DNA from: Pollutimonas subterranea
GTDB taxonomy: Bacteria > Pseudomonadota > Gammaproteobacteria > Burkholderiales > Burkholderiaceae_B
NCBI RefSeq assembly: GCF_002849655.1
Contig: NZ_PDNW01000015.1
Coordinates: 49,775 to 113,774 of the forward strand
DNA: 64,000 bases
Direction of reading: 5' to 3'
In this document: piece after piece, positions 16,420-25,646 of the stretch
Position numbering within the stretch: position 1 is the first letter of the stretch
Layout of the letters: each line of letters opens with the position of its first letter
Program-made: the position numbers and the translations under genes
Notes under the pieces: generated by a model
What the model was told of the DNA's origin: nothing
Databases searched by the model: none
Seen by the model: the letters and a program-made list of their open reading frames with translations, nothing else

Positions 16420-17890
16420 TCCAGTAAGGGTAGCCCAGGCCGTCCAGGAAGTCCTTGAATTCTTTCTTGTCGGCCGGCGGCACCTGTATGCCCACCAGGA
16501 TGCGGCCGTAGTCGTCGCCCTGGTTCCGATAGTGGAACAGGCTGATGTTCCAGTCCGGGCTCATGGCACCCAGGAACTTGATCAGCGCGCCGGGCCGTTC
16601 AGGGAATTCGAAGCGAAACAGCAGCTCGTGCTCGGCCAATGCCGATCGCCCGCCCACCATATAGCGCAAATGGGTCTTGGCCATTTCATTGCCGGTGAGA
16701 TCCAGCGTGGGAAAACCTTTCTTGCGGAAACTATTGGCCAGCTTTTCAGGCTCCGCCGCCGAGGCGATCTGCAGGCCCACGAATACATGCGCCTGTTCCG
16801 CGTCGGAAATCCGGTAGTTGAATTCCGTCACGCTGCGATTACCCACGGCTTCGCAAAGACGCAGGAAGCTGCCCCGCTTTTCCGGCAAGGTCAGCGCGAA
16901 CAAGGCTTCACGGGCTTCGCCCACATCGGCGCGTTCGGCCACAAACCGCAGCCGGTCAAAATTCATGTTGGCGCCGCAGGTAATGGCCACCAGCGTCTTG
17001 CCCTTCCACTTGTGTTCCGCGGCATAACGCTTGGCCCCCGCCAGCGCCAAGGCACCGGCCGGTTCCAGCACGCTGCGGGTGTCCTGGAATACATCCTTGA
17101 TCCCCGCGCAGATGGCGTCCGTGTCGACCAGTACAAAGTCGTCGACGTATTTCCGGGTGAGCTTGAAGGTTTCGGCACCCACCTGCTTGACCGCCGTACC
17201 GTCGGAAAACAAGCCCACATCGGTCAGCGTGATGCGTCGACCGGCCTTGACACTGCGCCTCATGGCGTCGGAATCGACCGTCTGTACGCCTATGACCATG
17301 GTTTCGGGCCGCAACTGCTTGATATAGGCCGCCACACCGGATATAAGGCCGCCGCCCCCTATCGCCACGAATACGGCATCGATAGGTCCGCTGTGCTGGC
17401 GCAGGATCTCCATGCCCACCGTGCCCTGGCCCGCGATGACGTCAGGATCGTCAAAGGGATGGACGAAGGTCAGTTTTTCCTTTTTCTCGATTTCCCTGGC
17501 GTGCTCGTGGGCGTCGGAAAAGCTGTCGCCGAACAACACCACTTCGCCTCCAAAACCGCGCACTGCATCGATCTTGACGTTAGGCGTGGTAACCGGCATG
17601 ACGATGACCGCACGACAACCCAGGCGCCTGGCCGACAACGCCACGCCTTGGGCATGATTGCCCGCCGACGCCGCAATGACGCCGCGCTTCAGGTCCGCCG
17701 GGCTGAGATTGGCCATCTTGTTATACGCCCCGCGCAGCTTGAAGCTGAATACCGGTTGCGTATCTTCGCGCTTCAACAGAATCTTGTTATTAATTCGAGC
17801 CGAAATCAGGGGAGCAAATTCTAGGGCCGACTCGATAGCGACGTCGTAAACCTTGGAGTTCAGGATGCGCTTAAGATAATCTGTTGACAT
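16382..17890 (-). CDS. ilvA: Biosynthetic threonine ammonia-lyase (threonine deaminase)
   Basis: Converts threonine to 2-oxobutanoate, the first step of isoleucine synthesis. PLP lysine K51 lies in FSFKLRGAYNKM; the phosphate-binding glycine loop is VAIGGGGLISG. The C-terminal third holds two ACT-like regulatory domains (LFALTLPEKRGSFLRL and FRFEFPERPGALIKFL), marking the long, isoleucine-inhibited form. Length of 502 residues is as expected. The downstream ligase-like gene overlaps it by 38 bases on the same strand. Confidence 0.96.
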   Translation of the reverse strand: MSTDYLKRILNSKVYDVAIESALEFAPLISARINNKILLKREDTQPVFSFKLRGAYNKMANLSPADLKRGVIAASAGNHAQGVALSARRLGCRAVIVMPVTTPNVKIDAVRGFGGEVVLFGDSFSDAHEHAREIEKKEKLTFVHPFDDPDVIAGQGTVGMEILRQHSGPIDAVFVAIGGGGLISGVAAYIKQLRPETMVIGVQTVDSDAMRRSVKAGRRITLTDVGLFSDGTAVKQVGAETFKLTRKYVDDFVLVDTDAICAGIKDVFQDTRSVLEPAGALALAGAKRYAAEHKWKGKTLVAITCGANMNFDRLRFVAERADVGEAREALFALTLPEKRGSFLRLCEAVGNRSVTEFNYRISDAEQAHVFVGLQIASAAEPEKLANSFRKKGFPTLDLTGNEMAKTHLRYMVGGRSALAEHELLFRFEFPERPGALIKFLGAMSPDWNISLFHYRNQGDDYGRILVGIQVPPADKKEFKDFLDGLGYPYWNESENPAYQLFL

Positions 17891-17991
17891 GGAAAAAGAA
17901 GGGGTTCATAGGTAAACGAGCAGAATACCATAGCGTCCGCGACGCATCGGGGCAGGCGCAAGACGGCATTTCAGCGATACACTAACGCGCT

Positions 17992-18513
17992 ATGGAAGCA
18001 ATGTTGCAATCGTCGGTACACTGGCTGCTCCTTACTCTTGCCTTGCCAAGCGTAGGGCTCAGCGCCATTTTCATCGTCGCCCTCATCTCCGCGACCCTGC
18101 TTCCGCTGGGTTCCGAACCAGCCGTTTTCGGCTTAGTAAAGATTGCGCCCGACATGTTCTGGCCCGCCATCCTGGTTGCCACCCTGGGCAATACCACGGG
18201 TGGCGCCATCAGCTACGGCATGGGCCTGGGTGCTGAAAAAGCCTACGAGCGCTGGCGCGAAAAGCATCCGGAAAAACAGCATCACAAGGCCGGCGGCCGC
18301 TGGCACGACTACATCAGCTACTGGCTGCATAGACTGGGTCCGCCCGCTCTGTTTTTTTCATGGGTTCCCGTTTTCGGTGATTTGCTGTGCGCGGTCGCCG
18401 GCTGGCTGCGCCTGCCTTTCTGGCCCAGCGTCGCCTATATGGCGTTCGGCAAGTTCCTGCGCTACGCCATCATGACCGCAGCCCTCATCTGGTTCTTTCC
18501 CGGCAAAGTCTGA
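17992..18513 (+). CDS. YqaA-type DedA/SNARE-associated membrane protein
   Basis: A 173-residue inner-membrane protein with four to five hydrophobic segments. The family block LLPLGSEPAVFGLV lies near residue 37, followed by GNTTGGAISYGMGLG and, near the C-terminus, ALFFSWVPVFGDLLCAVAGWLRLP, all typical of the YqaA branch of the DedA superfamily, which is linked to lipid scrambling and membrane homeostasis. ATGs at 17992 and 18001 are both possible starts. It is divergent from ilvA and followed by a palindrome. Confidence 0.88.
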   Translation: MEAMLQSSVHWLLLTLALPSVGLSAIFIVALISATLLPLGSEPAVFGLVKIAPDMFWPAILVATLGNTTGGAISYGMGLGAEKAYERWREKHPEKQHHKAGGRWHDYISYWLHRLGPPALFFSWVPVFGDLLCAVAGWLRLPFWPSVAYMAFGKFLRYAIMTAALIWFFPGKV

Positions 18514-18516
18514 GCC

Positions 18517-18531
18517 GGTTTGGTCCAAACC
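18517..18531. promoter_or_regulatory. Perfect 15-base palindrome upstream of the FAD/Fe-S oxidoreductase
   Basis: GGTTTGG and CCAAACC are separated by a single T, 53 bases before the oxidoreductase ATG. The inner part resembles GntR-family operators that control lactate and acyl-CoA genes, but no GntR gene is adjacent. No T-run follows, so a terminator is unlikely. Confidence 0.4.
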
Positions 18532-18584
18532 TGTCGTTATCCCTTACACTATGTCTTTAAGGGCCACCTTCTTTTCCTTCCCCC

Positions 18585-21500
18585 ATGAACGCCCCCATCG
18601 CCAGCCAATTACTCGCCGCTACGCTTCCTCTCTCGGCCACCACGCGCCTGCGTGAAATCCCCTACAACTACACGTCGTACTCCGATCGTGAAATCGTGTT
18701 GCGCTTGCTGGGGTCCGAGGCATGGCAAATGCTTTCCGAACTTCGCGAGGAACGCCGGACCGGCCGTTCGGCCCGCATGCTGTTCGAAGTGCTGGGCGAC
18801 ATCTGGGTGGTACGGCGCAATCCTTACCTGGTCGACGACCTGCTCGACAACCCCAAGCGCCAGAACCTGCTTATCCAGGCGCTGAACCACCGGCTGGGCG
18901 AAGTCGACAACCGGCGCGACAATAGCGTGGCCGAACGCGACAGCAAAGTGGCCCGCCTGCTGGCGGCGGCGCGCACCGCGGTAGCCGAATTCGAAGAAGA
19001 ATTCAGCCGTACCCGGGACCTGCGCAAGAAGGCCGTACGCACCCTGTCGCGCATCACCGCCAAGGACAACATCAAGTTCGACGGACTGTCGCGCGTCTCG
19101 CACGTCACTGACGCCACCGACTGGCGTGTCGAATATCCCTTCCTGGTGCTCACACCCGACACGGAAAACGAAATGGCCGCGCTGGTGCGCGCCTGTATCG
19201 AGCTCGAGCTGACCATCATCCCGCGCGGAGGCGGCACCGGCTATACAGGCGGCGCCATTCCCCTTACCTGGCGCTCGGCCGTCATCAATACCGAGAAGCT
19301 CGACACCCTGGGCGCCGTCGAAGTCTCGCAACTGCCCGGCGTCGCCGACCCGGTCCGCACCATACACACCGGCGCGGGCGTCGTGACGCGCCGCATTGCC
19401 GAAGCCGCCGAAGCCGCCGGGCATGTATTCGCCGTCGACCCCACGTCCGCCGACGCCTCCTGTGCGGGCGGCAACGTGGCCATGAATGCCGGCGGCAAGA
19501 AAGCCGTCCTGTGGGGCACCGCCCTGGACAACCTGGCCGGATGGCGCATGGTCGACCCCGACGGCAACTGGCTGGATGTCACCCGCCTGGATCACAACAT
19601 GGGCAAGATCCACGACGCGGCCGAGGCACGATTCCTGTTGCAGTGGTCCGACGGCAAAGCGCTGCCCGGCGCCCTGCCTTTGCGCAACGAAACACTGGTC
19701 ATCGACGGCTCGCGTTTTCGCAAGGCCGGCCTTGGCAAAGACGTCACCGACAAGTTCCTGTCAGGCCTGCCCGGTGTGCAGAAAGAAGGCTGCGACGGCC
19801 TCATTACCTCGGCACGGTGGGTGCTGCACCGCATGCCCGCCCATACGCGTACCGTCTGCATGGAATTCTTCGGGCAGGCGCGTGACGCGGTGCCGTCCAT
19901 TGTCGAGGTCAAAGACTATCTCGACGGGCCGGGCCGGGAACGCGGCGCCATTCTCGCGGGCCTGGAACACCTGGACGAACGCTACCTGCGCGCAGTCGGC
20001 TACGCCACCAAAAGCAAGCGCGGCGGACTGCCAAAAATGGTGTTGATCGGTGATATCGTCGGCGATGACGCCGATGCCGTCGCCATCGCCGCCAGCGAAG
20101 TCGTACGCATTGCCAACACCCGCCATGGCGAAGGTTTCGTCGCGGTCAGCCCTGAAGCCCGCAAGAAATTCTGGCTGGACCGCGCCCGCACCGCCGCCAT
20201 CGCGCGCCACACCAATGCCTTCAAGATCAACGAAGACGTCGTCATCCCCTTGAATCGCATGGGCGAATACACCGACTCCATTGAACGCATCAACATAGAA
20301 CTGTCCACGCGCAACAAACTGCGCCTGCTCGACAAGCTCGAAGACTTCCTCAATGGCGACCTGCCCATCGGCAAGATCGAAGATCACGACGATGCCGAGC
20401 ACACCCGCGCCGAGATCCTCGCCAGCCGCACGCAAGACGCCATAGGCACGATCCAGGCCGTGCGCCGCCGCTGGACCTGGCTGCTGGACAACATGGATGC
20501 GCCGCTCGCCCAGAACATGGACGTCTTCGGCACCCTGGGCATGGACGAACTGGCTCCCATGCTCACCCAGCGCCTGGCCGAACAGCCGGACGCCCGCGTG
20601 TTCGACGTCGTGCAGGATCGCAGCATACGCGTGTCCTGGAAGACCGAAGTCCGTGCCCTGATGGAACGCTATTTCGCCGGCGCCGATTGCGCCGCCGTGC
20701 TGGCCGAACTGCAGGCCATCCACGACCGTGTGCTCAAAGGCCGCGTGTTCGTGGCCTTGCACATGCATGCCGGCGACGGCAACGTCCACACCAACATCCC
20801 GGTCAACTCCGACGACTACGAGATGCTGCGCGAAGCCAACGAGGCCGTGGCGCGCATCATGCAGATCGCCCGCGACCTGGACGGCGTAATATCCGGCGAA
20901 CACGGCATCGGCCTGACCAAGTACGAATACCTGACGCAAGAAGAGCTCCAGCCCTTCCAGGACTACAAGCAGCGCATCGACCCGGAAGGCCGCTTCAACA
21001 AGGGCAAGCTTATGCCCGGGGCCGACCTGCGCCACGCCTGGACGCCCAGCTTCAACCTGCTGGGCCATGAATCGCTGATCATGCAGCGCAGTGAAATCGG
21101 CTCGATTTCCAACGCCATCAAGGACTGCCTGCGTTGCGGCAAGTGCAAGCCGGTGTGCGCCACCCATGTGCCGCGCGCCAACCTGCTGTATTCGCCCCGC
21201 AATAAAATCCTGGCCACGTCCCTGCTGATCGAAGCCTTCCTGTATGAAGAACAGACCCGGCGCGGCGTCAGCCTGAAGCACTGGGAAGAATTCGAAGACG
21301 TCGCCGACCACTGCACCGTTTGCCACAAGTGCTACAACCCCTGTCCGGTCGACATCGACTTCGGCGACGTTTCCATGGAAATGCGCGCCCTGCTGCGCGG
21401 CATGGGCAAGAAATCGTTCAATCCCGGAACGACCGCCGCCATGTTCTTCCTGAACGCCAAGGACCCGCGCGTCATCAAGGCCACCCGTACCGCCATGATA

Positions 21501-22526
21501 GACATCGGCTACAAGGCACAGCGCCTGGCCCATGACGTCCTTGCACTGCCCGCGCGCAAACAAGTCGCCGCCCCGCCCGCCACCGTGGGCAAGGCGCCCA
21601 TGCGCGAGCAGGTCATCCACTTCATCAACAAGAAGATGCCCGGCGGCCTGCCCAAGCAGACCGCCCGCAAGCTGCTGGACATCGAGGACGCCGACTACGT
21701 CCCCATCATCCGCAACCCGGCCGCCACGACGCCCGAAACCGAAGCCGTGTTCTACTTCCCCGGCTGCGGTTCCGAGCGCCTGTTTTCGCAGGTAGGCCTG
21801 GCCACCCAGGCTATGCTGTGGCATGCCGGCGTGCAAACTGTGCTGCCTCCCGGCTACCTCTGCTGCGGCTACCCGCAGCGCGGCAACGGCATGACGGACA
21901 AGGCCGAGAAAATCATCACCGACAACCGCGTGCTGTTCCATCGCATGGCCACCACGCTGAACTACCTCGACATCAAGACCGTCGTCGTCAGCTGCGGTAC
22001 CTGCTACGACCAGTTGTCCGGCTACGAATTCGAGAAAATATTCCCAGGATGCCGCCTCATCGACATCCACGAATACCTGCTGGAAAAAGGGATAGAAATG
22101 AATGGCGTGCAAGGCGTGCGCTACATGTATCACGACCCCTGCCACACCCCCATGAAGCTGCAGGAGCCCATGAAAACGGTCAAGGCGCTGGTGGGCGATA
22201 CCGCCATCAAGACCGACCGATGCTGCGGCGAATCAGGCACCCTGGCCGTATCGCGCCCCGACATCTCGACCCAGATACGATTCCGCAAGGAAGAAGAACT
22301 CGCCAAGAACACCGCCACCATACGCGCCGACGGCTTCGAGGGTGAAGTCAAAATGCTCACCTCCTGTCCGTCCTGCCTGCAAGGCCTCTCGCGCTTCGAG
22401 GGCGACACTGGCATGGATGCCGACTATATCGTCGTCGAAATGGCCCGCCACATCCTGGGTGCCGACTGGATGCAGGACTACGTACGCGACGCGAATGCCG
22501 GGGGGATAGAGCGGGTGTTGGTGTAG
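18585..22526 (+). CDS. Giant FAD-linked oxidoreductase with two [4Fe-4S] and two CCG domains (D-lactate-dehydrogenase-like)
   Basis: A 1313-residue fusion. Order: an N-terminal DUF3683-like region (about 25-170), a PCMH/FAD_binding_4 domain with the glycine-rich flavin loop [12 protein letters not shown] (near 213) and the block [13 protein letters not shown] in the FAD-oxidase C part (near 770). Then a ferredoxin pair, [11 protein letters not shown] (near 848) and [14 protein letters not shown] (near 911), and two cysteine-rich CCG modules ([20 protein letters not shown], then [19 protein letters not shown]). This equals LldE/GlcF plus GlcD/Dld in one chain, so a quinone-linked 2-hydroxy-acid dehydrogenase is likely. 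The substrate is not fixed by sequence. Confidence 0.9.
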   Translation: MNAPIASQLLAATLPLSATTRLREIPYNYTSYSDREIVLRLLGSEAWQMLSELREERRTGRSARMLFEVLGDIWVVRRNPYLVDDLLDNPKRQNLLIQALNHRLGEVDNRRDNSVAERDSKVARLLAAARTAVAEFEEEFSRTRDLRKKAVRTLSRITAKDNIKFDGLSRVSHVTDATDWRVEYPFLVLTPDTENEMAALVRACIELELTIIPRGGGTGYTGGAIPLTWRSAVINTEKLDTLGAVEVSQLPGVADPVRTIHTGAGVVTRRIAEAAEAAGHVFAVDPTSADASCAGGNVAMNAGGKKAVLWGTALDNLAGWRMVDPDGNWLDVTRLDHNMGKIHDAAEARFLLQWSDGKALPGALPLRNETLVIDGSRFRKAGLGKDVTDKFLSGLPGVQKEGCDGLITSARWVLHRMPAHTRTVCMEFFGQARDAVPSIVEVKDYLDGPGRERGAILAGLEHLDERYLRAVGYATKSKRGGLPKMVLIGDIVGDDADAVAIAASEVVRIANTRHGEGFVAVSPEARKKFWLDRARTAAIARHTNAFKINEDVVIPLNRMGEYTDSIERINIELSTRNKLRLLDKLEDFLNGDLPIGKIEDHDDAEHTRAEILASRTQDAIGTIQAVRRRWTWLLDNMDAPLAQNMDVFGTLGMDELAPMLTQRLAEQPDARVFDVVQDRSIRVSWKTEVRALMERYFAGADCAAVLAELQAIHDRVLKGRVFVALHMHAGDGNVHTNIPVNSDDYEMLREANEAVARIMQIARDLDGVISGEHGIGLTKYEYLTQEELQPFQDYKQRIDPEGRFNKGKLMPGADLRHAWTPSFNLLGHESLIMQRSEIGSISNAIKDCLRCGKCKPVCATHVPRANLLYSPRNKILATSLLIEAFLYEEQTRRGVSLKHWEEFEDVADHCTVCHKCYNPCPVDIDFGDVSMEMRALLRGMGKKSFNPGTTAAMFFLNAKDPRVIKATRTAMIDIGYKAQRLAHDVLALPARKQVAAPPATVGKAPMREQVIHFINKKMPGGLPKQTARKLLDIEDADYVPIIRNPAATTPETEAVFYFPGCGSERLFSQVGLATQAMLWHAGVQTVLPPGYLCCGYPQRGNGMTDKAEKIITDNRVLFHRMATTLNYLDIKTVVVSCGTCYDQLSGYEFEKIFPGCRLIDIHEYLLEKGIEMNGVQGVRYMYHDPCHTPMKLQEPMKTVKALVGDTAIKTDRCCGESGTLAVSRPDISTQIRFRKEEELAKNTATIRADGFEGEVKMLTSCPSCLQGLSRFEGDTGMDADYIVVEMARHILGADWMQDYVRDANAGGIERVLV

Positions 22527-22615
22527 CGGGCACGCTTCATGAAGCGCCGTACACTTCTTTTTCTTGCCCGCATGAGTGACGGCCAACGCATTACATCCAT
22601 CATGGCCGGGTTTGA

Positions 22616-22888
22616 CGTGGCCTGGCGCCTAGCGAAGGCCAAAAGATCGAGTTTCCGGCTGATCGCCAACTGTATTGGGAGCCAGACCCGGCAACGCTCC
22701 CAGTCGGTTGGGTGGCCCTTCCCGCCGTCGAGCAAATGCAAATTACCACCATTTACGACTTTACCTTTGACGAGCGCCTGGCGTCGCTGGGTACCGACGC
22801 TGCTGGACAGCGACTACGCGACCTCATGGGCCAAACCGCTACTCGTAGCGGCCATCATTCGGACAGCAGCCGACGTGCTACCATATAG
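22616..22888 (+). other. Stretch with possible gene remnant, unidentified
   Basis: Between the oxidoreductase and the toxin-antitoxin pair, about 390 bases have no convincing gene. One frame is open at 22616-22888 and gives protein-like text without a start codon (for example LYWEPDPATLPVGWVALP), ending at a TAG. The preceding frame-shifted codons (ITSIMAGFDVAWRLA) could be its front end. I do not recognise the family. A 14-base palindrome CGCTTCATGAAGCG lies at 22533-22546, just after the oxidoreductase stop. Confidence 0.2.
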
Positions 22889-22917
22889 TAATCCTGTAAC
22901 ACATAAGGGCGAGAGCC

Positions 22918-23205
22918 ATGAGTGAAGCAACTTTTACTTTCCGGGTTGATGAGTCTCTTAAATCTGACTTTGCCACTGCCGCCAAAGCCCGCGACCGTAG
23001 TAGCGCGCAGCTCCTGCGCGACTTCATGCGCGAGTTCGTACAGCAGCAAGAAGATGTGGCCGCACAGAACGCCTGGTTCCGTCGTCAGGTGCAAATTGGC
23101 ATTGATTCGGCCAATGCTGGCAATCTTATACCAGCAGCCGACGTTGAAGCCAAGTTCGCGGCCAAACGGGCGGCCACACGCCGCCGACTTGAAACGTCGA
23201 AATGA
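22918..23205 (+). CDS. Ribbon-helix-helix antitoxin (ParD/CopG-like)
   Basis: A 95-residue protein with an N-terminal RHH DNA-binding motif: the strand ATFTFRVDESL followed by helices with KARDRSSAQLLRDFMREFV. The C-terminal half is charged and probably wraps the toxin. It is coupled to the downstream RelE/ParE-type toxin by an ATGA overlap (23202-23205), the usual order of antitoxin then toxin. RHH antitoxins normally repress their own promoter; no clear operator was identified in the preceding 60 bases. Confidence 0.87.
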   Translation: MSEATFTFRVDESLKSDFATAAKARDRSSAQLLRDFMREFVQQQEDVAAQNAWFRRQVQIGIDSANAGNLIPAADVEAKFAAKRAATRRRLETSK

Positions 23206-23486
23206 TAGAACTGTACTGGACGCTTGAAGCTACCCAGGACCGCGAAGCGATATATCATTACATTGAGGCCGACAATCCTGCTGCCGCACTGGCCCTTGAT
23301 GAGCTGTTCGCAGAGAAGGCCGGCCGCCTGATCGATCATCCCGGTCTTGGGCGTGCTGGTCGCGTCGCCGACACTCGCGAGCTGATAGTGCACCAAAATT
23401 ACATTCTGGTTTACGACTTGGCCGACGGCCAGATACGCGTGCTCCGTGTGCTGCATGCAGCTAGGCAATGGCCGCCGCAGAAGTGA
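23202..23486 (+). CDS. RelE/ParE-superfamily toxin
   Basis: A 94-residue small basic-fold toxin. Typical features are the opening ELYWTLEATQDREAIYHYI, the ALDELFAEKAGRLIDHPGLGRAGRV block and the terminal strands TRELIVHQNYILVYDLADGQIRVLRVLHAARQW. These match ParE/RelE family members that either poison gyrase or cleave mRNA; ParE-type is more likely given the RHH antitoxin. Start by ATGA overlap with the antitoxin. Complete and apparently intact. Confidence 0.88.
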   Translation: MIELYWTLEATQDREAIYHYIEADNPAAALALDELFAEKAGRLIDHPGLGRAGRVADTRELIVHQNYILVYDLADGQIRVLRVLHAARQWPPQK

Positions 23487-23541
23487 AACAAGCATGACTT
23501 CATCAGCAAGACCCCATGGGCCGCTGCGAATAAGACTATTC

Positions 23542-24432
23542 TTATTTACTTAACTTTCGCCCGCCATATTCAGCAAGGCCTATCCCCATCAGGATCATCG
23601 TCAGGGCAGCCGCGTGATAAACGTGAAATACCTCTCCGAGTATAGTGACTGCCAGCAATGCACCCCAGACGGGCAGCAGGTTGATGAACAAGCCGGCACG
23701 ATTGGCCCCGATCAGCTCCACAGCCCGGATGTAGAAAACCTGCCCCAAAAAAGTCGGAAATATGACGATGTAAATAATCGCGGACCAACCGTGCATATCC
23801 GGGAATAGGGTCGCCCCTTGCGCCATTTCAACCATCAGCAAAGGCACGGACGCCAACGTTGCCCCCAAACAGAAAATGAACATCAAACTGGTCCAGTGCA
23901 CCTGGGGCTTGCTACGTAGTGCAGCCGTGTAGACGCCATAGGAGATGATCGCGACAAGCATCAGCGCATCGCCAACATTGATATTCAGAGCAATCAAATC
24001 AGCGAAGTCACCCCGTACTGCGATGACGATCACCCCTACAAACGAAATCAAAAACCCTATCGCCTGCTCCACGCCGATGCGGCTGGCAAACATAATGAAG
24101 CTGGCACAAAATACGAACAGCGGCATGCCTCCCTGCAAAATGCTGGTATTGATTGCGGTGGTATGGATCAATGCGTAATAGAGCGCGACGCTGAAACCTG
24201 TGAACCCCATCGCCCCCAGCAACAGCAAATAGACCAGCCGTGACCGGATCACCGGCCAATCTGCAGCGATCTGGTGTCTCTTGAAGAAATACAGTGCCAC
24301 CATCACACTTGCCCAGCGAATAGTGACGAGGACCATCGGCGAGACATGGCCAACCGCCAATTTGCCCGCGATTGAATTACCCGCCCAGAACAGGGTGGTC
24401 AATGCCAGGAGAGCATACGCTTTATAAATCAC
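23542..24432 (-). CDS. DMT-superfamily exporter (EamA, ten-helix)
   Basis: A 296-residue membrane protein with about ten hydrophobic segments in two EamA repeats. The first repeat starts with LALTTLFWAGNSIAGKLAVG and the second with NVGDALMLVAIISYGVYTAAL; late segments include NLLPVWGALLAVTILGEVFH. Such carriers export amino acids or metabolites; the substrate is unknown. It is alone on the minus strand, downstream of a structured element and a short tandem repeat. Confidence 0.88.
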   Translation of the reverse strand: MIYKAYALLALTTLFWAGNSIAGKLAVGHVSPMVLVTIRWASVMVALYFFKRHQIAADWPVIRSRLVYLLLLGAMGFTGFSVALYYALIHTTAINTSILQGGMPLFVFCASFIMFASRIGVEQAIGFLISFVGVIVIAVRGDFADLIALNINVGDALMLVAIISYGVYTAALRSKPQVHWTSLMFIFCLGATLASVPLLMVEMAQGATLFPDMHGWSAIIYIVIFPTFLGQVFYIRAVELIGANRAGLFINLLPVWGALLAVTILGEVFHVYHAAALTMILMGIGLAEYGGRKLSK

Positions 24433-24580
24433 AGCAGCCGCTCAGTCATAGACGCACAATAGACAAATAGACAGTGGATAGTAGGTAGTAGGTAGTAGGT
24501 AGTAGGTAGTAGGCGGACAACACCGACAGCCCTTATTTTCACTCTTCATCGGCTTCGTCGTCCAATATCCACATCTTCAA
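24433..24580. other. Non-coding stretch between DMT gene and structured element A
   Basis: No gene is seen here. It holds the upstream region of the DMT exporter, a five-unit heptamer repeat (24479-24513) and the approach to element A. Together with element A and the 64 bases before the apt stop, 438 bases are without a gene. Confidence 0.6.
24479..24513. repeat. Five tandem copies of the heptamer TAGTAGG
   Basis: Five perfect consecutive units of TAGTAGG occupy these 35 bases, about 50 bases upstream of the DMT exporter start. Repeats like this can change length by slippage. No reading frame crosses it. Confidence 0.95.
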
Positions 24581-24806
24581 GGCGCCGGTGGCCGCTGCGG
24601 GCCAGGCGAAATTTGAGCGCGCCCTGCGGTCGGCCTGGATCGGGGATACAAGCCCGCGCTGTCCGAGCGGGACGCTTACGGACAGCCAGTGGCTGTCCGT
24701 TCCGCGAGTTCGCGGGCGCCCCGATCCGGGCTGACCGCAGGGTCTGCCCCGGCGAAGCACGGGGCCGCAGCGATATTGAGCAGGGTCCGCAGCGGCCACC
24801 GGCGCC
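24581..24806 (-). repeat. Structured non-coding element, copy A (nested stems)
   Basis: 226 bases with long-range pairing. Outer stem: 24581-24600 with 24787-24806, 20 of 20 pairs. Inner stem: 24622-24645 with 24719-24742, 24 pairs including two G-U. Core: a closing pair GCCCGCG/CGCGGGC, the block CTGTCCGAGC (24659-24668), a perfect inverted repeat 24678-24700 centred on CCA-G-TGG, and GCGAGTTC plus GCGGGCGCC (24704-24720). A small hairpin GCCCC/GGGGC lies at 24746-24765 between the inner and outer right arms. It begins 64 bases after the apt stop codon when read on the minus strand. The same architecture recurs at 33551-33774. I could not name a known RNA family. Confidence 0.7.
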
Positions 24807-24870
24807 GCTTAAGAAAGAAGATGGCAGCTCCAACATGCGAGTCGCCACAGCATCCCAAATCAGTAGCGGG

Positions 24871-25428
24871 TCAATCCCCGTCGAACGAGCAAACCGTATA
24901 AATATCCAGCCCCGTTTCCTTCAGCGCCTTCGACCCGCCCAAATAAGGCAAATCGATAATCGCCGCCGCCTCCACCACATTCGCCCCAAGACGCTGCAGC
25001 AGCTTCGACGCCGCCACCATCGTCCCGCCCGTCGCGATCAAATCATCAATCAGCAACACCCGCTGGCCCGGACGCACCGAATCCGTATGCATCTCCACCG
25101 TTGCATTCCCATACTCCAGCGAATACTCCTCCGCCACCGTATCGAACGGCAACTTCCCCTTCTTGCGCACCGGCACGAAACCCAGGTTCAGCTCATACGC
25201 CAGCACGGCACCCAGAATAAAGCCCCGCGCATCCACACCCGCGACCAGGTCCAGACGCTGCCGCATATACCGGTACACGAACAAATCGATAAGCACCCGG
25301 AACGAACGCGGGTCTTGAAGCACAGGCGTGATATCGCGAAAGGTAATGCCGGGCTTGGGCCAATTGGGAACGCTACGAATCGCGTTGCGAACGTAGTCGG
25401 CAGGATCAATATGCATGTGTTTCGCCAA
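24871..25428 (-). CDS. apt: Adenine phosphoribosyltransferase
   Basis: Purine salvage: adenine plus PRPP gives AMP. The PRPP-binding motif [13 protein letters not shown] lies near residue 124, preceded by the dimer-interface block [17 protein letters not shown] and the front block [14 protein letters not shown], all diagnostic. Length of 185 residues is usual. An ATG 15 bases inside (25413) is an alternative start. It is divergent from kdsD and followed on its own strand by structured element A. Confidence 0.96.
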   Translation of the reverse strand: MAKHMHIDPADYVRNAIRSVPNWPKPGITFRDITPVLQDPRSFRVLIDLFVYRYMRQRLDLVAGVDARGFILGAVLAYELNLGFVPVRKKGKLPFDTVAEEYSLEYGNATVEMHTDSVRPGQRVLLIDDLIATGGTMVAASKLLQRLGANVVEAAAIIDLPYLGGSKALKETGLDIYTVCSFDGD

Positions 25429-25646
25429 AACTGAAAATAGCTGAAAAGAAGACAGCCCCTATTTTCGCATGTGCACTGCCATGCTCGGGCCAGCCATAAC
25501 TATACGCGGCTATACGCGGGCCATCGCACCGGCGGCTTTCACAATCCACGCTTTTACAAATAAACCACACAAGCAATGATGAAATCGGCCGCACCTTCGC
25601 CATCATTGCCCGTCCACAGCCATGGATGTACGTTTAAAATCATCGC
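25429..25646. other. Divergent apt/kdsD intergenic region
   Basis: 218 bases between divergent genes. A short direct repeat TATACGCGG occurs twice around 25500-25520. No clear promoter hexamers or terminator were identified by eye. Confidence 0.4.

Noticed and set aside
16532..17824. A 430-codon open frame opposite ilvA
   Set aside because: Antisense shadow of threonine deaminase.
19761..22145. A 794-codon open frame on the minus strand inside the FAD/Fe-S oxidoreductase gene
   Set aside because: The plus-strand frame has unmistakable flavin, Fe-S and CCG motifs; the antisense frame is a by-product of strong GC bias at third positions and its text has no domain.
22539..22925. A 128-codon plus-strand frame before the toxin-antitoxin pair
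   Set aside because: No ribosome-binding site, no recognisable domain, overlaps the antitoxin start and competes with a more protein-like but start-less frame.
24479..24513. Heptamer array considered as a CRISPR or an origin iteron cluster
   Set aside because: Units are contiguous with no spacers, and no replication or cas gene is near.
24539..24848. Overlapping minus-strand open frames across structured element A (and similar ones at 33496-33723 across element B)
   Set aside because: The frames differ between the two copies while the stems are preserved, so protein coding is not what is conserved.
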